Source of the DNA: Straminergon stramineum
Lineage: Eukaryota; Streptophyta; Bryopsida; Hypnales; Calliergonaceae
Direction: 5' to 3'
Length of the DNA: 64,000 nt
Assembly (NCBI GenBank): GCA_963920665.1
Contig: OY987269.1
Coordinates: forward strand, 14,200,501-14,264,500
Part shown: piece by piece, positions 47,891 to 60,403 of the stretch
Layout of the letters: each line of letters opens with the position of its first letter
How positions within the stretch are numbered: the first letter of the stretch is position 1
Program-made: the position numbers and the translations under genes
The notes under the pieces: generated by a model
What the model was told of the DNA's origin: nothing
The model's input: the letters and a program-made list of their open reading frames with translations, nothing else
The model's database searches: none

Positions 47891-50145
47891 AGTGAGATGT
47901 TTTAGGCTAAGAGGGTTCTAACCCTTTTTGCTTGTTAAGAATTTTGAAAAATTCTATATACTTATACTTCTTTTAGTGCTAACATGGTGACTTCTAAGAT
48001 TACGGCTCGCAACAGGCCACTTCCTATTTTCGATAAGTCTATCCATATCATCTACGTGGATTTCTAATCCATTAAAAAGAAAAAGAAGAAGAAAAAGGAG
48101 GAAAAGGTAAAACAAGCTTTACCTTTTGTTTTTAGAACTTCAAACAAACTAACTAACATATTAAAATATCTTCTAATATAGAAATCAAAGAACTAAATGT
48201 TTGTCAAATAGAGGTAAAAAAAAAGAGTTCAAGTGGAGTATAACCCCATTTGTTTCTTGAAACTCTAGAAAAAAAACCCTCCAATTTAACAAACAATTAT
48301 GCATTTTCACATAATGAACACATTTACAATACGACACCAGGAGGTCAAGCAATTTTTGTAATTATCCAAGTTTCAAGGATGTTTCACCACTATTCATCCA
48401 ATTATTTTGCCCACATGATACTTTCCTTACAAAACATGGTTTTGAAGACTTCATTGACACATTTCCAAGCTTTATAACAATCCATTCTCATATTGCAAAA
48501 TAGAAAGGACTTTACAAAGATAAAGTCTCTATCATGAGCTTGGATGGATGAATTTATTGATAGATGAATTAATTCATGATAGAATGCACACTAGTGTGCA
48601 TGCAAAGACTACCTAGAGATAGATATCTTTAGATGGTGGATTTGTGCATTGGAGTGAAACAACTTCACTTGGATGACAAATGCATTGGAGTTAGACCACC
48701 TCCAACTCATGACAAGTGTACTAGAAAATGTGTTGGTGTTAGGCAACTCCCATAGTCTAGGTTTTGTTCAATTCAACAAAACCTAGGACCACTAGTGTAA
48801 GAGTTTTTTTCAATAGGAAAGGTTAAATTCTTTATCATTATATGGCTTATGTCTCTTATCAATTCATATTTTGAGCTCAATTTGTCATGCAAATGTATGC
48901 ACTATCATCTAATTAAAATTCCAAGATAGTGGTTTGAAATGTTTAGGTCAATTTTATCTAGTCTTGCTCCCTTTGTAGAGCCTATACATCACATTTAGTG
49001 CTCTATGTTTAATGATTTTGAATTCTGCATCAAATAGACCCAATGTGCCAAAGTATGAGGTTTAGATTTATACCAATATTTATATCTTTTCCCTTTCTAG
49101 CTTTGAAATCCAATCTCACATCAAATAGTCCAAAACAAACATGCAAGATGAAATGGCACCAAAACTACATGCTAATGTAGGTCCAATTTTCAATCATGCT
49201 CAAGAATTAATCCCAAAGATAGACCTACGATCATGGAATACAAATATTAAAACCATAGATGTAAATACACCATCACCATGCAAGATATAAAATTTCTCAA
49301 ACCATGGTTTGAAGACCTATTACCATGATTGAAATGTAACCTACGACCATGCAAACCACCCTATGACAATGCACTATAGCTCTTAGACCATGCAACTAGC
49401 CCTATGGCCATGGAACGAATGCTCATGTTTTTGTTCGATGGAAAATTCTAATCTACAATAATTGCACCTAAAATGGACCACTCCCGAAAATCAACCCCTA
49501 TTTTTGAAGGGAAATGAAATGGTGAAGATACCCCAAATGGTGTGCATTACAAAGACAAGTGCAAGGTGGAGTTTGGGGCCATTTCAAGGAGCGTGCAACT
49601 TTATTTATGGTATTGTAGAGGTGTCAACCTTGCAAGTGGTCGATTTGGGATTAACTTTTTATTGTTTTCACTTTTTTTTCTATAAAATGTTTTGATACTA
49701 CTAGTGTCATTTCTTCATGTGCATCAAATGGATTTTGGCATTGTGAACCTACACGATACATTTAGCACCCTACACTTTGCATCTTTGAAATTCTTTAACT
49801 AATTCACAATGCATCCAAAAAATTATGGAACCACTTGCATTTTGATTCATTGTCCTTCATGAATGTGCAAAATTTGTTTTTCATTTTCTAGATCATATTG
49901 GTTATGCCACAAAGCTTATTTGTGTAGCTTTCATTGTAGTTACCTCACACAATTCAATCACTTTGAAAAAACAGCATTCAACATTTGATCCATTTCCCAA
50001 ATTTCAACTCCAAGTTGTGTATGAGAGGAGCCTCAAAACATGAAGAGAAATTCTTGTTTAGTTCACCAACCATAACAACAACGTCAACAATTTCCAAAAA
50101 ACTTGACTAACGCTTGACTTTCAACCCAGACACAAAGTATTAATT
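47891..50145. other. AT-rich intergenic, nothing recognised
   Basis: Only short frames without motifs. A degenerate copy of the AAATTATGGAACCACTTG block near 49820 hints at an old TIR element. Confidence 0.35.
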
Positions 50146-51250
50146 TGTTGTGCCCCTTGGTGACACTTACCACCTTAAGTTCACTTTCCAAGCACTTAAC
50201 ACTTTAGTGCCACCAAGGTTCATGCTCTCCTAACACTACACATACCATGCACTCATAATGTTAGGTTCCAACTCAAGTCACGAGGTTTCCCATTCCTCCG
50301 TGACTCCCAATCATTTTCTTCCAACACTTAACTCCCACAAGACACCGGGCATGTCATTTGATGACATGGGGCGGAACTTCCATTGATGTCCAAGCACTCG
50401 GTGAGGCACTACTCCCACCGGTGCTAACCGCCCTTGAATGGGACCCAACTCCCTACTAGGCCCAACCCAACTCATTTCGGGACTCACTAATCGGGACTCA
50501 CCAAACGGGACCTACACCATGGCCTAGTGTGGAGTGGGACACCACCCAACCGGTATCAAGGAGTACACAAGCACTCCACGGTAACACACAAGTGGTGGTG
50601 AGGCTCCAATACTAACCTCACCACCCAGGGCCACTTAGGCTCACCATGGCACCATCCGGGAGGGAGGAGGGAGACCACCCCTCCTCATAGTACTCTCTGC
50701 GGGATTCGGCAGACCCCCTTCTTGTATGTCAAGGGAGACTCCCAAACACCTTTTGGAAGACCACCCCGTTTCTCCCGATTCGCGCTAATTTGAGACTCCC
50801 GAACTTCCACCCGGCATAACTTTGCGGTCCGGGATCCAAATTGCACATGCGACCCCATTTTCAACATCTACGCGACGCGTAGATGCCGATGGACTACTCA
50901 CTTGCTCCATTCGGACAAGTACTCGCAAAGTTATCGCCCTCCAAAGATTCGGGACACTGCCGGGATACTCCCGGCGCGACTGGAACACCCCCAATTTTGA
51001 ACGCCCATAACTTTTGACTCGCAAGTCCAAATCACGCGTTCTTTGGACGGCTAGAAGCGTCTTCTCAAGACCTTTCCAAGCATGTATCACACGCCCCCGA
51101 ATTCGTCCGGATCAGGGCGCTAACACGCTCTGATCGATCGGGACTCCTAGTCCCCTCACCTCATCTCTTGCAAGGCTTGGGGAGTCACCCCCAATGTCCC
51201 CCTTGCTCACCAAGGTGGCACAGGCACGCCTTGTGATGAGGGTCGTGACA
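50146..51250. mobile_element. Solo LTR, copy 1
   Basis: The element starts TGTTGTGCCCCTTGG and ends GGGTCGTGACA, so it has TG...CA ends, and is flanked by TAATT (50141-50145) and TAATC (51251-51255), a 5-bp target duplication with one change. It is about 1.1 kb, GC-rich, without a coding frame, and closely related to 51492-52632. It contains the palindrome CATCTACGCG-A-CGCGTAGATG at 50865-50885. Size, ends and duplication fit a solo LTR left by LTR-LTR recombination. Confidence 0.75.
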
Positions 51251-51491
51251 TAATCAGAAGTCTATAAAAATTGTTCCCATTGAGTTTCCAAGCCACTTCT
51301 AGACTCTGTCCATGCTCCCTTCCACATTGCTTTACCTTGTGAAATCAAGATGGGTTGGATCATTCAAGAATGGCCAAACATCCAAAACAAATCCCAAATT
51401 TAGGTCAAAGCACCCAATGGCATTAGACTCTAGGACAAGAATTCATTCTAGAACATAAATGTAGTTGAACATTAGACTTCTTATCATTTTA

Positions 51492-52632
51492 TGTCGCGCC
51501 CCTTAGTGACACTTACCACCTTAAGCTCACTTTCCAAACACTTAGCACCTTAGTGCCACTAAGGTTCACGCTCTCCTAACACTGCACATGCCACGCACCC
51601 ACAATATTAGGTTCCAACCCAAGTCACGGGGTTCCCCATTCCTCCGTGACTCCCAATCCTTTCTTTCCAATACTTAACTCCCACAAGACACCGGGCATGT
51701 CATTTGATGACATGGGGCGGAACTTCCATTGATGTCCAAACACTCGGTGAGGCACTACTCCCACCGGTGCTAACCGCCCTTGAATGGGACCCAACTCCCC
51801 ACTAGGCCCAACCCAACTCATTTCGGGACTCACTAATCGGGACTCACCAAACGGGACTCACACCATGGCCTAGTGTGAAGTGGGACACCACCCAACCGGT
51901 ATCAAGGAGTGCACAAGCACTCCATGGTAACACACAAGTGGTGGTGAGGCTCCAACACTAGCCTCACCACCCGGGACCACTTAGGCTCACCATGGCACCA
52001 TCCGGGAGTGAGGAGGGAGACCACCCCTCCTCATAGTACTCTCTGTGGGATTCGGCAGCCCCCCCCCATACTAGAGGTCACCGGGAACCCCCAAGATGCA
52101 CCCCATCTTGGAAGACCACCCATTTCTCCCGATTCGCACTAATTTGCGACTCCCGAACTTCCACCCGGCATAACTTTGCGGTCCGGGATCCAAATCGCAC
52201 ATGCGACCCCATTTTCGACATCTACGCGACGCGTAGATGCCGATGGACTACTCACTTGCTCCATTCGGACAAGTACTCGCAAAGATATCGCCCTCCAAAG
52301 ATTCGGGACACTCCCGCCGCGGCCGGGACACTCCCGCCGCGGCCAGGGCACTCCCGGCGCGACCAGGGCGCTCCCGGCGCGACCGGGACACCCCGAACTT
52401 TGAACGCTCATAACTTTTGACTCGCAAGTCCAAATCACACGTTCTTTGGACGGCTGGAAGCGTCTTCTCAAGACCTTTTCAAGCGTATATCACACGCCCC
52501 CAAATTCGTCCGGATCGCTCGGGACTCCTAGTCCCCCTCACCTCATCTCTTGCAAGGCTTGGGGCGTCACCCCCAATGTCCCCCTTGCTCACCAAGGTGG
52601 CACGGGCACGCCTTGTGATGAGGGTCGTGACA
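51492..52632. mobile_element. Solo LTR, copy 2
   Basis: Starts TGTCGCGCCCCTTAGTGACAC and ends TCGTGACA. It is flanked by a perfect TTTTA duplication (51487-51491 and 52633-52637). Length is 1141 bp. It differs from copy 1 mainly by base changes and by a 20-bp GC-rich tandem repeat at 52305-52384, which copy 1 has only in contracted form. The palindrome of copy 1 recurs at 52219-52239. No internal retroelement region remains. Confidence 0.85.
52305..52384. repeat. 20-bp GC-rich minisatellite inside the LTR
   Basis: Four units of type GGGACACTCCCGCCGCGGCC, the first two identical and the last two differing at a few positions (AGGGCACTCCCGGCGCGACC). The equivalent place in copy 1 (about 50947-50990) holds about two degenerate units. 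Confidence 0.9.
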
Positions 52633-52732
52633 TTTTAGGTCAAAAAATTAAGCTCTCTATTATCTACTTACATTTACAGCCTAAAATGATTATACTTTGT
52701 AGAGTCTGACGCCATTGGGTGCTCTTACCTTA

Positions 52733-55714
52733 TGCATACTCAAAATGGACTTTGATCTTTTATTTCTTTTCGAAAACCAATCCAAGGTTGCAAACCAATT
52801 TTCACATCAGAAGAGTTCCTTCAATCTAGAACTACCTTCCCTATACCTTGATTTGATTCTCCAACAAATCACCAATCAATACTTTTGAGATGTTTAGTAA
52901 GACAACCTCAAGATCTAAATAACAGAATGCCAATTCATTATTCATTCTTATTCTTAGATTTGTACAACACTTTCATTCTAAAGATTTCTTCAAAGGATTT
53001 TATATTTCTTTGTATCAAACTTCATGTGAGTTGACAAATTTGATTTATGTTGTTTGTATTTCTTTTGGGGATCTATTGATTGACCTATATGAATTCGTGA
53101 TGTTTTGTGCAAGTGATTTTGTAGATAAATATGTCTCTAGCCATCTCTAGATTGTCATATATATAGAAAGAAGCCATAATCTTTGTAAGTTTTGTAGGGG
53201 TATATTAATAACTTATTGAGATTTAAATGTGTATATTCTTCAATATTTGAAATTTTGTGTTGAAATATTTTACATTTCTTTCGTATTTTACTTTTAGGCT
53301 ATAATGTATTTGGCATTGTGTTCCACTGACTTTTACTTTAATGTTGAGAAATAGGTAGTGATTAATTAAAAGGAGGATAGGCAAAAATGAAATTAATTGA
53401 GATTAAAATGTGTGAATCCTCAAATCACAACAAAGTGTAGGAATCAATCATCAACATCAATAGTGGCTTGAGGTGGCTCTCTTGACAATGCTATCCATCA
53501 TAACATTTAGTAGTCCTTATGCCCATTGCCTTTGCTTCATGCATCTTACTCATCACATTGAGCCTCCACCTATCCACTTAGCTATTGATGAATAACTATT
53601 GAGTGTGGAATATTTCACACCATTTACAATTGAGTACAATAATCTTATAATTAGCTGATTTGAGCCATTCAATTCTTTATGTACAATAAAGAGTTCAATT
53701 GGTATGTTTTAGCAAGCCTAATTATCATTGCATCCTTACACAATCCCAATCAAGCATACCAAATTTCAGTTTTAAAAAACCAAAATTCCATTTTTAGTGA
53801 AATTTGAAAGTCTATTTTAAAAAAAAATTTATGATATTTTTATTGAAAACATTCAGTAGTCTTTATACCCATTGCCTTTCCTTCATGCACCTTGCTCATC
53901 ACATTGAGCCTCCACCTATCGACCTATTTATTGATGAATAATTGTTGGGTGTGGAATATTTGACACCATCTATTGTTTAGTAGAATCAAGGTAGTGATAG
54001 TACATGCTACTAAATGTTCTGATCTCTACAAAGCAATACAATGTAATTTCAAAAGAATTCATTCAAGGATGTCTCATACCATACGTGAAGGTCTGATTTA
54101 GCACTTAGGTGCTGAAATGGAATTTCCTCATTAGATTCATAGAGGTCCACGTCACCTCACACCATTCACAAGATGATATGAGGCACTTATTTTTACAAAA
54201 ATGACTTAATTTTTGCTGAATTGGACCTTCACTTGGGTTTCTAGGACAACTAGCATTCAATCCCATAATCCTAAACAAGAATGTGAGACAGGGAACACAT
54301 TCAAGCTTGCTTCTCCATGAGGATCAGGTGCCACTAATGTAATAATCAATTAAAGAATGTGAAAACACCATCTATGAGACATTTAAAAATCCAAGGACTC
54401 ACATGAAGGAAGAGTAAGAAGGAGATTGGAATTTGGTGCAGCTGGTGCAAGTTTTTTGCCATGTCAGGAAGTGAGCTCCCTAATGTAATGTTTCACATTA
54501 TGAGCTTAGTGAATTCATCTTGACTACCGTATTGTCAACAGTGAAGAAAGCACCCCCTGCCTTACAGCTAAGCTCACTTGCCTAAATTCAATCTCCATCT
54601 GAAGAATTGAAGTGTAAAAGTAATTTAATATCCAAAGTCTTACATCCTTACAAGATGTGCTTGATGAATGAGGACAAGTGCTTTAGTGATGGCTTGTTGC
54701 AAGCTCTATCTAGAACTTTGATTATCAACAGCCTTGCTGCCATGGCTACAACCATAGCAAGACCTAGGCAGGCATAATACTTAACTGAATATTGAGGACC
54801 AGAAAACCTTGTGAGACAATTTCATGGGTGATCACGAGAAATTTTGACCCTCAAATGTGTTCATGTGTGGTGGAGACTTTGTATGATGGACTTTCATCAA
54901 GATCTAGCTATTTCAATAGGTCTTGTGCCAAAGAATACAATCTTTGTTTCACCTTTTGTTGTCTTCTAGATAGATTTAACCCCTAAATGACAGACTGGTA
55001 ACCATAGGGGAAAGGTGGGCTACGCATTATTCAACATCCACTATCTGACCGTGAGTGCCCAGTGTTGTGGAAGCTTGCATTTCCAGTTGCCCTCATCAAA
55101 ATTGCAAAAAGGGCAGCCTCCAGCCTAACACCGTGCACATGTATTTCCATGTCAATTCTATGTCAATTTCTCTGTGTCCATGCGTTCTAAAAATATGAAT
55201 GCTTCCAAATGATGCTACTTTTGGCCCTTCACGGTGCAGCACATCTCCACGATTGTGTTAAAAAAAAAAGATGAAAAAATGCATTCCTACTTCCTACAAA
55301 TAACCTTCTTGTTATTCATTGGACGAAAAAAGTCCGCATTGGCGTTTATGGGTTAATGCCCTTAGGGCCTTGGAATTGTTGCAACACAACAAGTTGCCAA
55401 GCTCCTAGTGGGTGCTCTCAATCTGCTAAAATCTAGTCCAATCTTCTTCATTTGATTCTACGTGATAGTACATTTCCACAAAATGGAGGCAAACTTGATG
55501 TTTGAAATTAACAACAACAGACTAAGAGCACAATTTAACTTCAATCCAAATGCTTTGTACAAATGATGAACAGTGATCTGCAAAGAAGGTTGAGGAGGAG
55601 CATGAATGCCCCTGAAAAGGAAGGGCGGGAAGAAGTGCAAATATTTGAACAAGAACCATGTAATGGTGAGGCTTTGTACTAGGTATACAACAATATTAAT
55701 TTATTGGTCAATGG
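52733..55714. other. AT-rich intergenic, minor duplications
   Basis: No gene recognised. A sequence with CATTGCCTTTGCTTCATGCA at about 53522 recurs at about 53870 with ATTGAGCCTCCACCTATC and GATGAATAA blocks, an imperfect direct duplication of roughly 130 bp. The 54240-55400 part is of higher complexity but holds no long frame. Confidence 0.35.
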
Positions 55715-55905
55715 GATCCCACATCCCCACTCCAATCAAACCCTACTCATATTGTGCAATGTGAATGCAGTAGTAGATAAAAATTTTGGTAGCCCAAAGG
55801 TGCACCAGATAGCCAAAAACAGTATGGATGTTGACCACATGAGAACAAGCTACCAAAACTCATTCATCCCCCTTCTATCCAATTGTGGATCAATATTGAA
55901 TTTCA
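55715..55905. repeat. Dispersed repeat, second copy at 59870-60045
   Basis: Both copies read, in the same order, CAATCAAACCCTACTCAT or AATCAAATCCTACCCATG, then TTGTGCAATRTGAATGC, GTAGATAAAA, CATGAGAA and CCCTTCTATCCAATTGT. They are about 80 percent alike by eye. Probably fragments of one transposon family. Confidence 0.65.
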
Positions 55906-56904
55906 AATAGTAGAATTTACTAGTTTTTGACAAATTAAAGTGAAGTTCTATCCTCAAATAATTTTTGAAAAACACACAAATGTCTCACAGCTTGAGTGTT
56001 TTGGTCAATATGATAAAAACGATAATTTTAAAATACTTCAAAAAAAAGTTTAACCCAAAAAATTGTCATATTCATCTTTTCAACCCCTACAAAATTAAAA
56101 ATCCACTTTGGATTTCCTAGGACTTGGGCAAACTATGCTAACTTCATAATTTATAGTTTTGGTATAAAATTGTCTAGTCATCCTAATCTATTTGAAGCTT
56201 TGTTTCTTGTCATTCCAATAATTATTGCAAAACTTAGACGGGGCAAGTTCAATTTCAATGTTCAAGCATTGAGCACAAATTATATTCTAAAAAAATATTA
56301 ACTAATTTCATTCAAGAGTATAGAGTGATTCATGCTCAAAAACATTTGTATCTTTCAATTTTGAATAATGAGGTGAAAGTTATGAAGAGTTTCTTTTGGC
56401 GGGCAATAAAAGTAGAAAAATCAATTACAACCATTGTTTGAACTCAAGTTTTAAAATTTTCAAAGAAAAAAGAAAGAATAGATACTAATTGTTTACTATA
56501 TCATTCTCACCATTGGAATTAGCAATTCTCAATTTCTTGTAAAAGTTATCAGCGGTTTAGTTTGTTCTTTCATTCGATACCACTTACCTCTTTCTAATTT
56601 CTTTTAATGATGAATATGAAAATTTTTGGGTTTAATTTTTTACATAAATTGTCAATCCATTTTCCAATATTTTGACTAAAGTGAAGGAGTTATGGGACAT
56701 ATGTGTTTTTTCCTTAGAATGTTGAAGGAAAGAACTTCACATCTTGGAAGGGTTACAAAAGCCTATATTTAAAGGAAAAGATCCTACATTTTGATCCCTT
56801 AAAATATAAATGTAGATGAAGATTTTAGCCTTGCTTTGAGGACAAGTGCTTTCAAGTAGTCTTGGACCTCTAAACATCAAAGAAATTTAGGGGTGAAACC
56901 TAAT

Positions 56905-57170
56905 GAACTGTACAAACTGATACAGTCAATACAGTCAATAACTGAGGGCTAAATTAACTGTATAAACTGAGCTAAATTAAGTGACGACAAAATTAACTAT
57001 AAAACTGATCAAATGAACTCAGGGCTAAATTAACTAGAAAAATGGATCAAATGAAATGAGGAGCTGAAAAAACTGTAAAATTTGAGCTGAATTATAGGAA
57101 CGAAATGTAACTGAACGAAATGAACAGAGGGCCAAATTCATAAACTGAACTTGAATTAAATGAACTGGAA
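56905..57170. repeat. Degenerate tandem repeat (AACTG/CTAAATTAACT units)
   Basis: Repeated variants of GGGCTAAATTAACTGTAAA and ACTGATCAAATGAACT spaced roughly 35-50 bp. Non-coding. Confidence 0.55.
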
Positions 57171-57439
57171 TGTTCAATGCTCCAGTCATTTCAGAATTCA
57201 ACTAAATTACTATTACAGTTCAGGTTATGAATGGCCAGATGTTCTGCCATTTCTTCTTATTGTGCCGATTCACTATTATAAGAATGTTCAAATTATCAAT
57301 TTTCTTGTTGGCAATGAAAGGGGGTTTCAACGCACCAAAAAATGTGACATTTGGATATCATATGCAAAAGTTATGAAGGGTCAAAATTTCAAATAATAAC
57401 TTTTGTTGATTCATGTTAGAGGTGTTCATGATCCAATGG

Positions 57440-57690
57440 ACGAGTCCAACCTAGCCCTACATGGGAGTTTGGGCCACCCAAATCCTCGTCATGGTTTCTT
57501 GCTTGGGGCCAAAAGGTTTGGCGCCAAAACTATGCCACCTAGGCGACACATAGGATGAGTTATAATTGCGGCCTAACCCTAGTATAAAACCCTTGGGTTA
57601 AATTTGGAGGGATTGAGTGATCCTATTGGTTCAAACTTAGAGAATGTGGGGTGGCCTTCAATCCGGCCTCAAGTATGAACTCGGATTCAG
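57440..57690. repeat. GGCC-rich dispersed repeat, second copy at 29716-29970
   Basis: Shared blocks in order: ATGGGAGTT, GTTTGGCGCCAAAAC, ATGCCACCTA, GGCGACACATAG, TGATCCTATTGGTTCAAACT and CTTCAATCCGGCC. Likely the right end of the same element as 28098-29975, whose remaining part is missing here. Confidence 0.75.
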
Positions 57691-60132
57691 AAACCATACA
57701 CACAATTTTCACAAGAGTGTTTGTATAGTGCTACTACAAGTCTCTGACCAAAGTGAAGCGTATGTAAAGTCCACCCTATCTAAATTAACCAATTGAGAGC
57801 ATCCTCAGTCTACCTTGACAATTTTGCTAGGCTATGGTATGTAGGTTGTCAATTATGAAAACCAAGCCCAATGCATCTTTTAACATAACCTCCATCTTAG
57901 CGGGCTTGACATTCAAACACCCTAGCGCATCAAATTCAACGTATTTGATGTGCCCATGAAGAAGCTTTGCATGCAACCAATCAATGACATCATGGTAGCC
58001 ATTGCTTCATTCTTTCATGTTGCTTTGGAAATCAACAAAGAGATTCTAACAAGCCTCTGCTAGTCGAAATGAGGGTTTGAAGAACCATCCATTGCATTGC
58101 ATTGCATTTTTTCATTTTTTATGAAGTGCCAGAGTAGCAATATAAAATCTTATAGTGGTGCTCCAAATTTCAACATTGACTCCAGGCATTAGCACATATG
58201 ACATTTCCATAATTTTGATTTCATCCACAATTTGATGATTACATCCAAGATTTTTTTAAATTTGAAGTTTTTTGGTGAAAAACTTAACGGTTGGTTACCA
58301 TTTTTCAGCCATGTTATTTTTTTGGGTGCAATCTCACACTATAATGCCCACCCAACAAGCCTTGGTCCATTGGTTGAGAAGCTACACCCTAGAGGTTGAC
58401 ATGATAAGAAAACTTCAGGGTGAATAGGCTTTACATGCCTTGTTGCAGAGCTAGATTGTAGCAACAACAACCTTGGAAATGGTGCCAAATAAATCACCGA
58501 GCGACCCATAGAGGAGAGATTTTGATTAAAGGCAATGGATAGGGTGATGTAGCATCTAATCCTACGTCATGGAGTGAATAGGGTTTAGGCTTGTAGTGAA
58601 GTGCCATTAGGTGCTATTAGAATTTTTTGTAGAATTTTGTAGAATTGACCAATTATAAGTGCATGGAAATTCATTGGTAGCCTAGTTGGCACATGAATAC
58701 TTCACTAAGGCTTTCAAGAATAGTTCCATTATATAGTTGTATCTCTCCATTTCACCTCTGAAGTTCACATGCAAGACCAAATGACAATGAGCAATTCAAA
58801 TATTTCCAAACATCACTTCTTAACCCCTAATGATCCAAGGGAGGTGTACTTTAAAAATAGGCCCAAATTGCCAAGAACTTCAACAAATTGTTAGTCATTT
58901 TTTCTTGAGATTGGATAGAATGTTGTTGAAGGATATTAAATTTCACATTGAGAGTGAGCACTTCAAAAAATTCAAATTGCTTGATCCCACGATTTAGTAG
59001 ATTTTTAAGTTTGAAGTTTTATGTTAGTCAATGGAAAAGAAGGGCAACACACTTTGTAGGAGGATGCTTTAGTGAGAATATTTTGAAACGATGACCTTTT
59101 TATGCTCAATGAAAGACAAGAGTTGAGAATGCTCATCTAAAATTTCACAACAGTCCAAGCATTTTTCATTTCATAGTGGAGCTTGCAATGCACGGTGGTT
59201 GCTAAAATGAGAGTAGTGTTAGTAAGAAAAACAAGAATGGGCACATTGCCTTCTCCTTGAGCTCTTTGGATGTGCCCTTTGTTGAGGAATTTGGATCTTC
59301 TAAAGAAGTGTAGATGTGTCCATATCACATTGAATTGTAACATTTTTAGAATTTAACGCACTTTAGCGATCCAACCAGCAAGCTCCTCTAGATTAGCAAC
59401 AGTGGATGAGGTACAGAATAGATGCACTGTTTAAGGGCAATAAATCACCAACTCAACAACACCAAATGAGATTGAAACTCAGAATCCCTAGACTTGCAAC
59501 AAACTTGTAAGAAATGGAAAAGCAAAAAGGGGAGAACTAAGTTACACCAACATGAATCAGTCAATGATCATGGCCAATTCTTACGAAATGAGTAAAATAT
59601 TTATCATAGCAAGTATTGCAACAACTAGACTATGCAAAACTTTTAGTAGAAGTGTTTGAAAAGCACCATCTCTTGCCATATAGTTCCATGGGAGAGATTG
59701 CTAAGGTAATGTACTTCATCCAACAAGTTACTACAACGTCCACATTCATGACACAACCACCTTCTTCCATGCTTCCTACACAGCAAATGCACAACATGAG
59801 ATCTTTCCTTACAAATTTATAGAATTCAATAGAATCATTCATGTCTTGCTTCTAAAGAAATCTACAGGTTATCACTTCTTATCAAATCAAATCCTACCCA
59901 TGTTGTGCAATATGAATGCGGTTGTAGATAAAATCTTGGATAGCTCAAAGGTACTCCAAATAGCCCAAAACAATATAGACGCTGACTGCATGAGAATAAG
60001 ATGTCGGACCCCATTCATCACCCTTCTATCCAATTGTAGGTCAATGAGGAGGTCAATTCACCCTGGATGATAATGTACCATCTTTGAGTCACAGTTATCC
60101 CTTGAATGATACAAACCCCATGACCTCTCATT
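57691..60132. other. Intergenic with decayed sequence, nothing identified
   Basis: Short minus-strand frames around 59137-59343 look like decayed coding sequence (segments such as HCKLHYEMKNAWTVVKF) but no motif assigns them. The 59870-60045 copy of the dispersed repeat lies here. Confidence 0.3.
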
Positions 60133-60403
60133 TCAAGCTTCATTGTCCATTATTCTATTTGTTGTCATTTCACAACTATATATGTGAAAAGTTTTATATT
60201 TATTTTTCAAAGACGGAAATTCTATGTTTCAATTGTTATAGTCTTAAAATTTTCAAATTTTTTGGGAAAAATTTGAAATTATGGTGAATTTTTTAAGGAA
60301 AAAATGAAGAAATTTCACATATATATACTAGAAAATCTGAAATTTTCACCATAGATGTATTTTAGACTTTATAACATCATAGTGTAAACCAAAATTATTG
60401 TGT
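60133..60403. repeat. Diverged repeat, copy of 27815-28103
   Basis: Same order of blocks as the first copy, including TTATTTTTCAAA, AAAATTTTCAAATTT, AATGAAGAAA and ACCATAGAT. Diverged, non-coding. Confidence 0.55.

Larger units (their letters stand above)
51401..52732. mobile_element. MITE (same family as 26668-26890) split by a solo LTR
   Basis: The left part (51401-51491) and right part (52633-52732) together reproduce the 26668-26890 element in order: GCACCCAATGGC, GAATTCATTCTAGAACAT, then TTTTAGGTCAAAA, CATTTACAGCCT, GACGCCATTGG and GTGCTCTTACCTTA. The LTR entered within a TTTTA present in the intact copy near 26770, which supports both borders. Confidence 0.85.

Noticed and set aside
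50146..52632. The two 1.1-kb copies as the 5' and 3' LTRs of one element
   Set aside because: Each has its own 5-bp flanking duplication, and only 241 bp, including a MITE fragment, lies between them.
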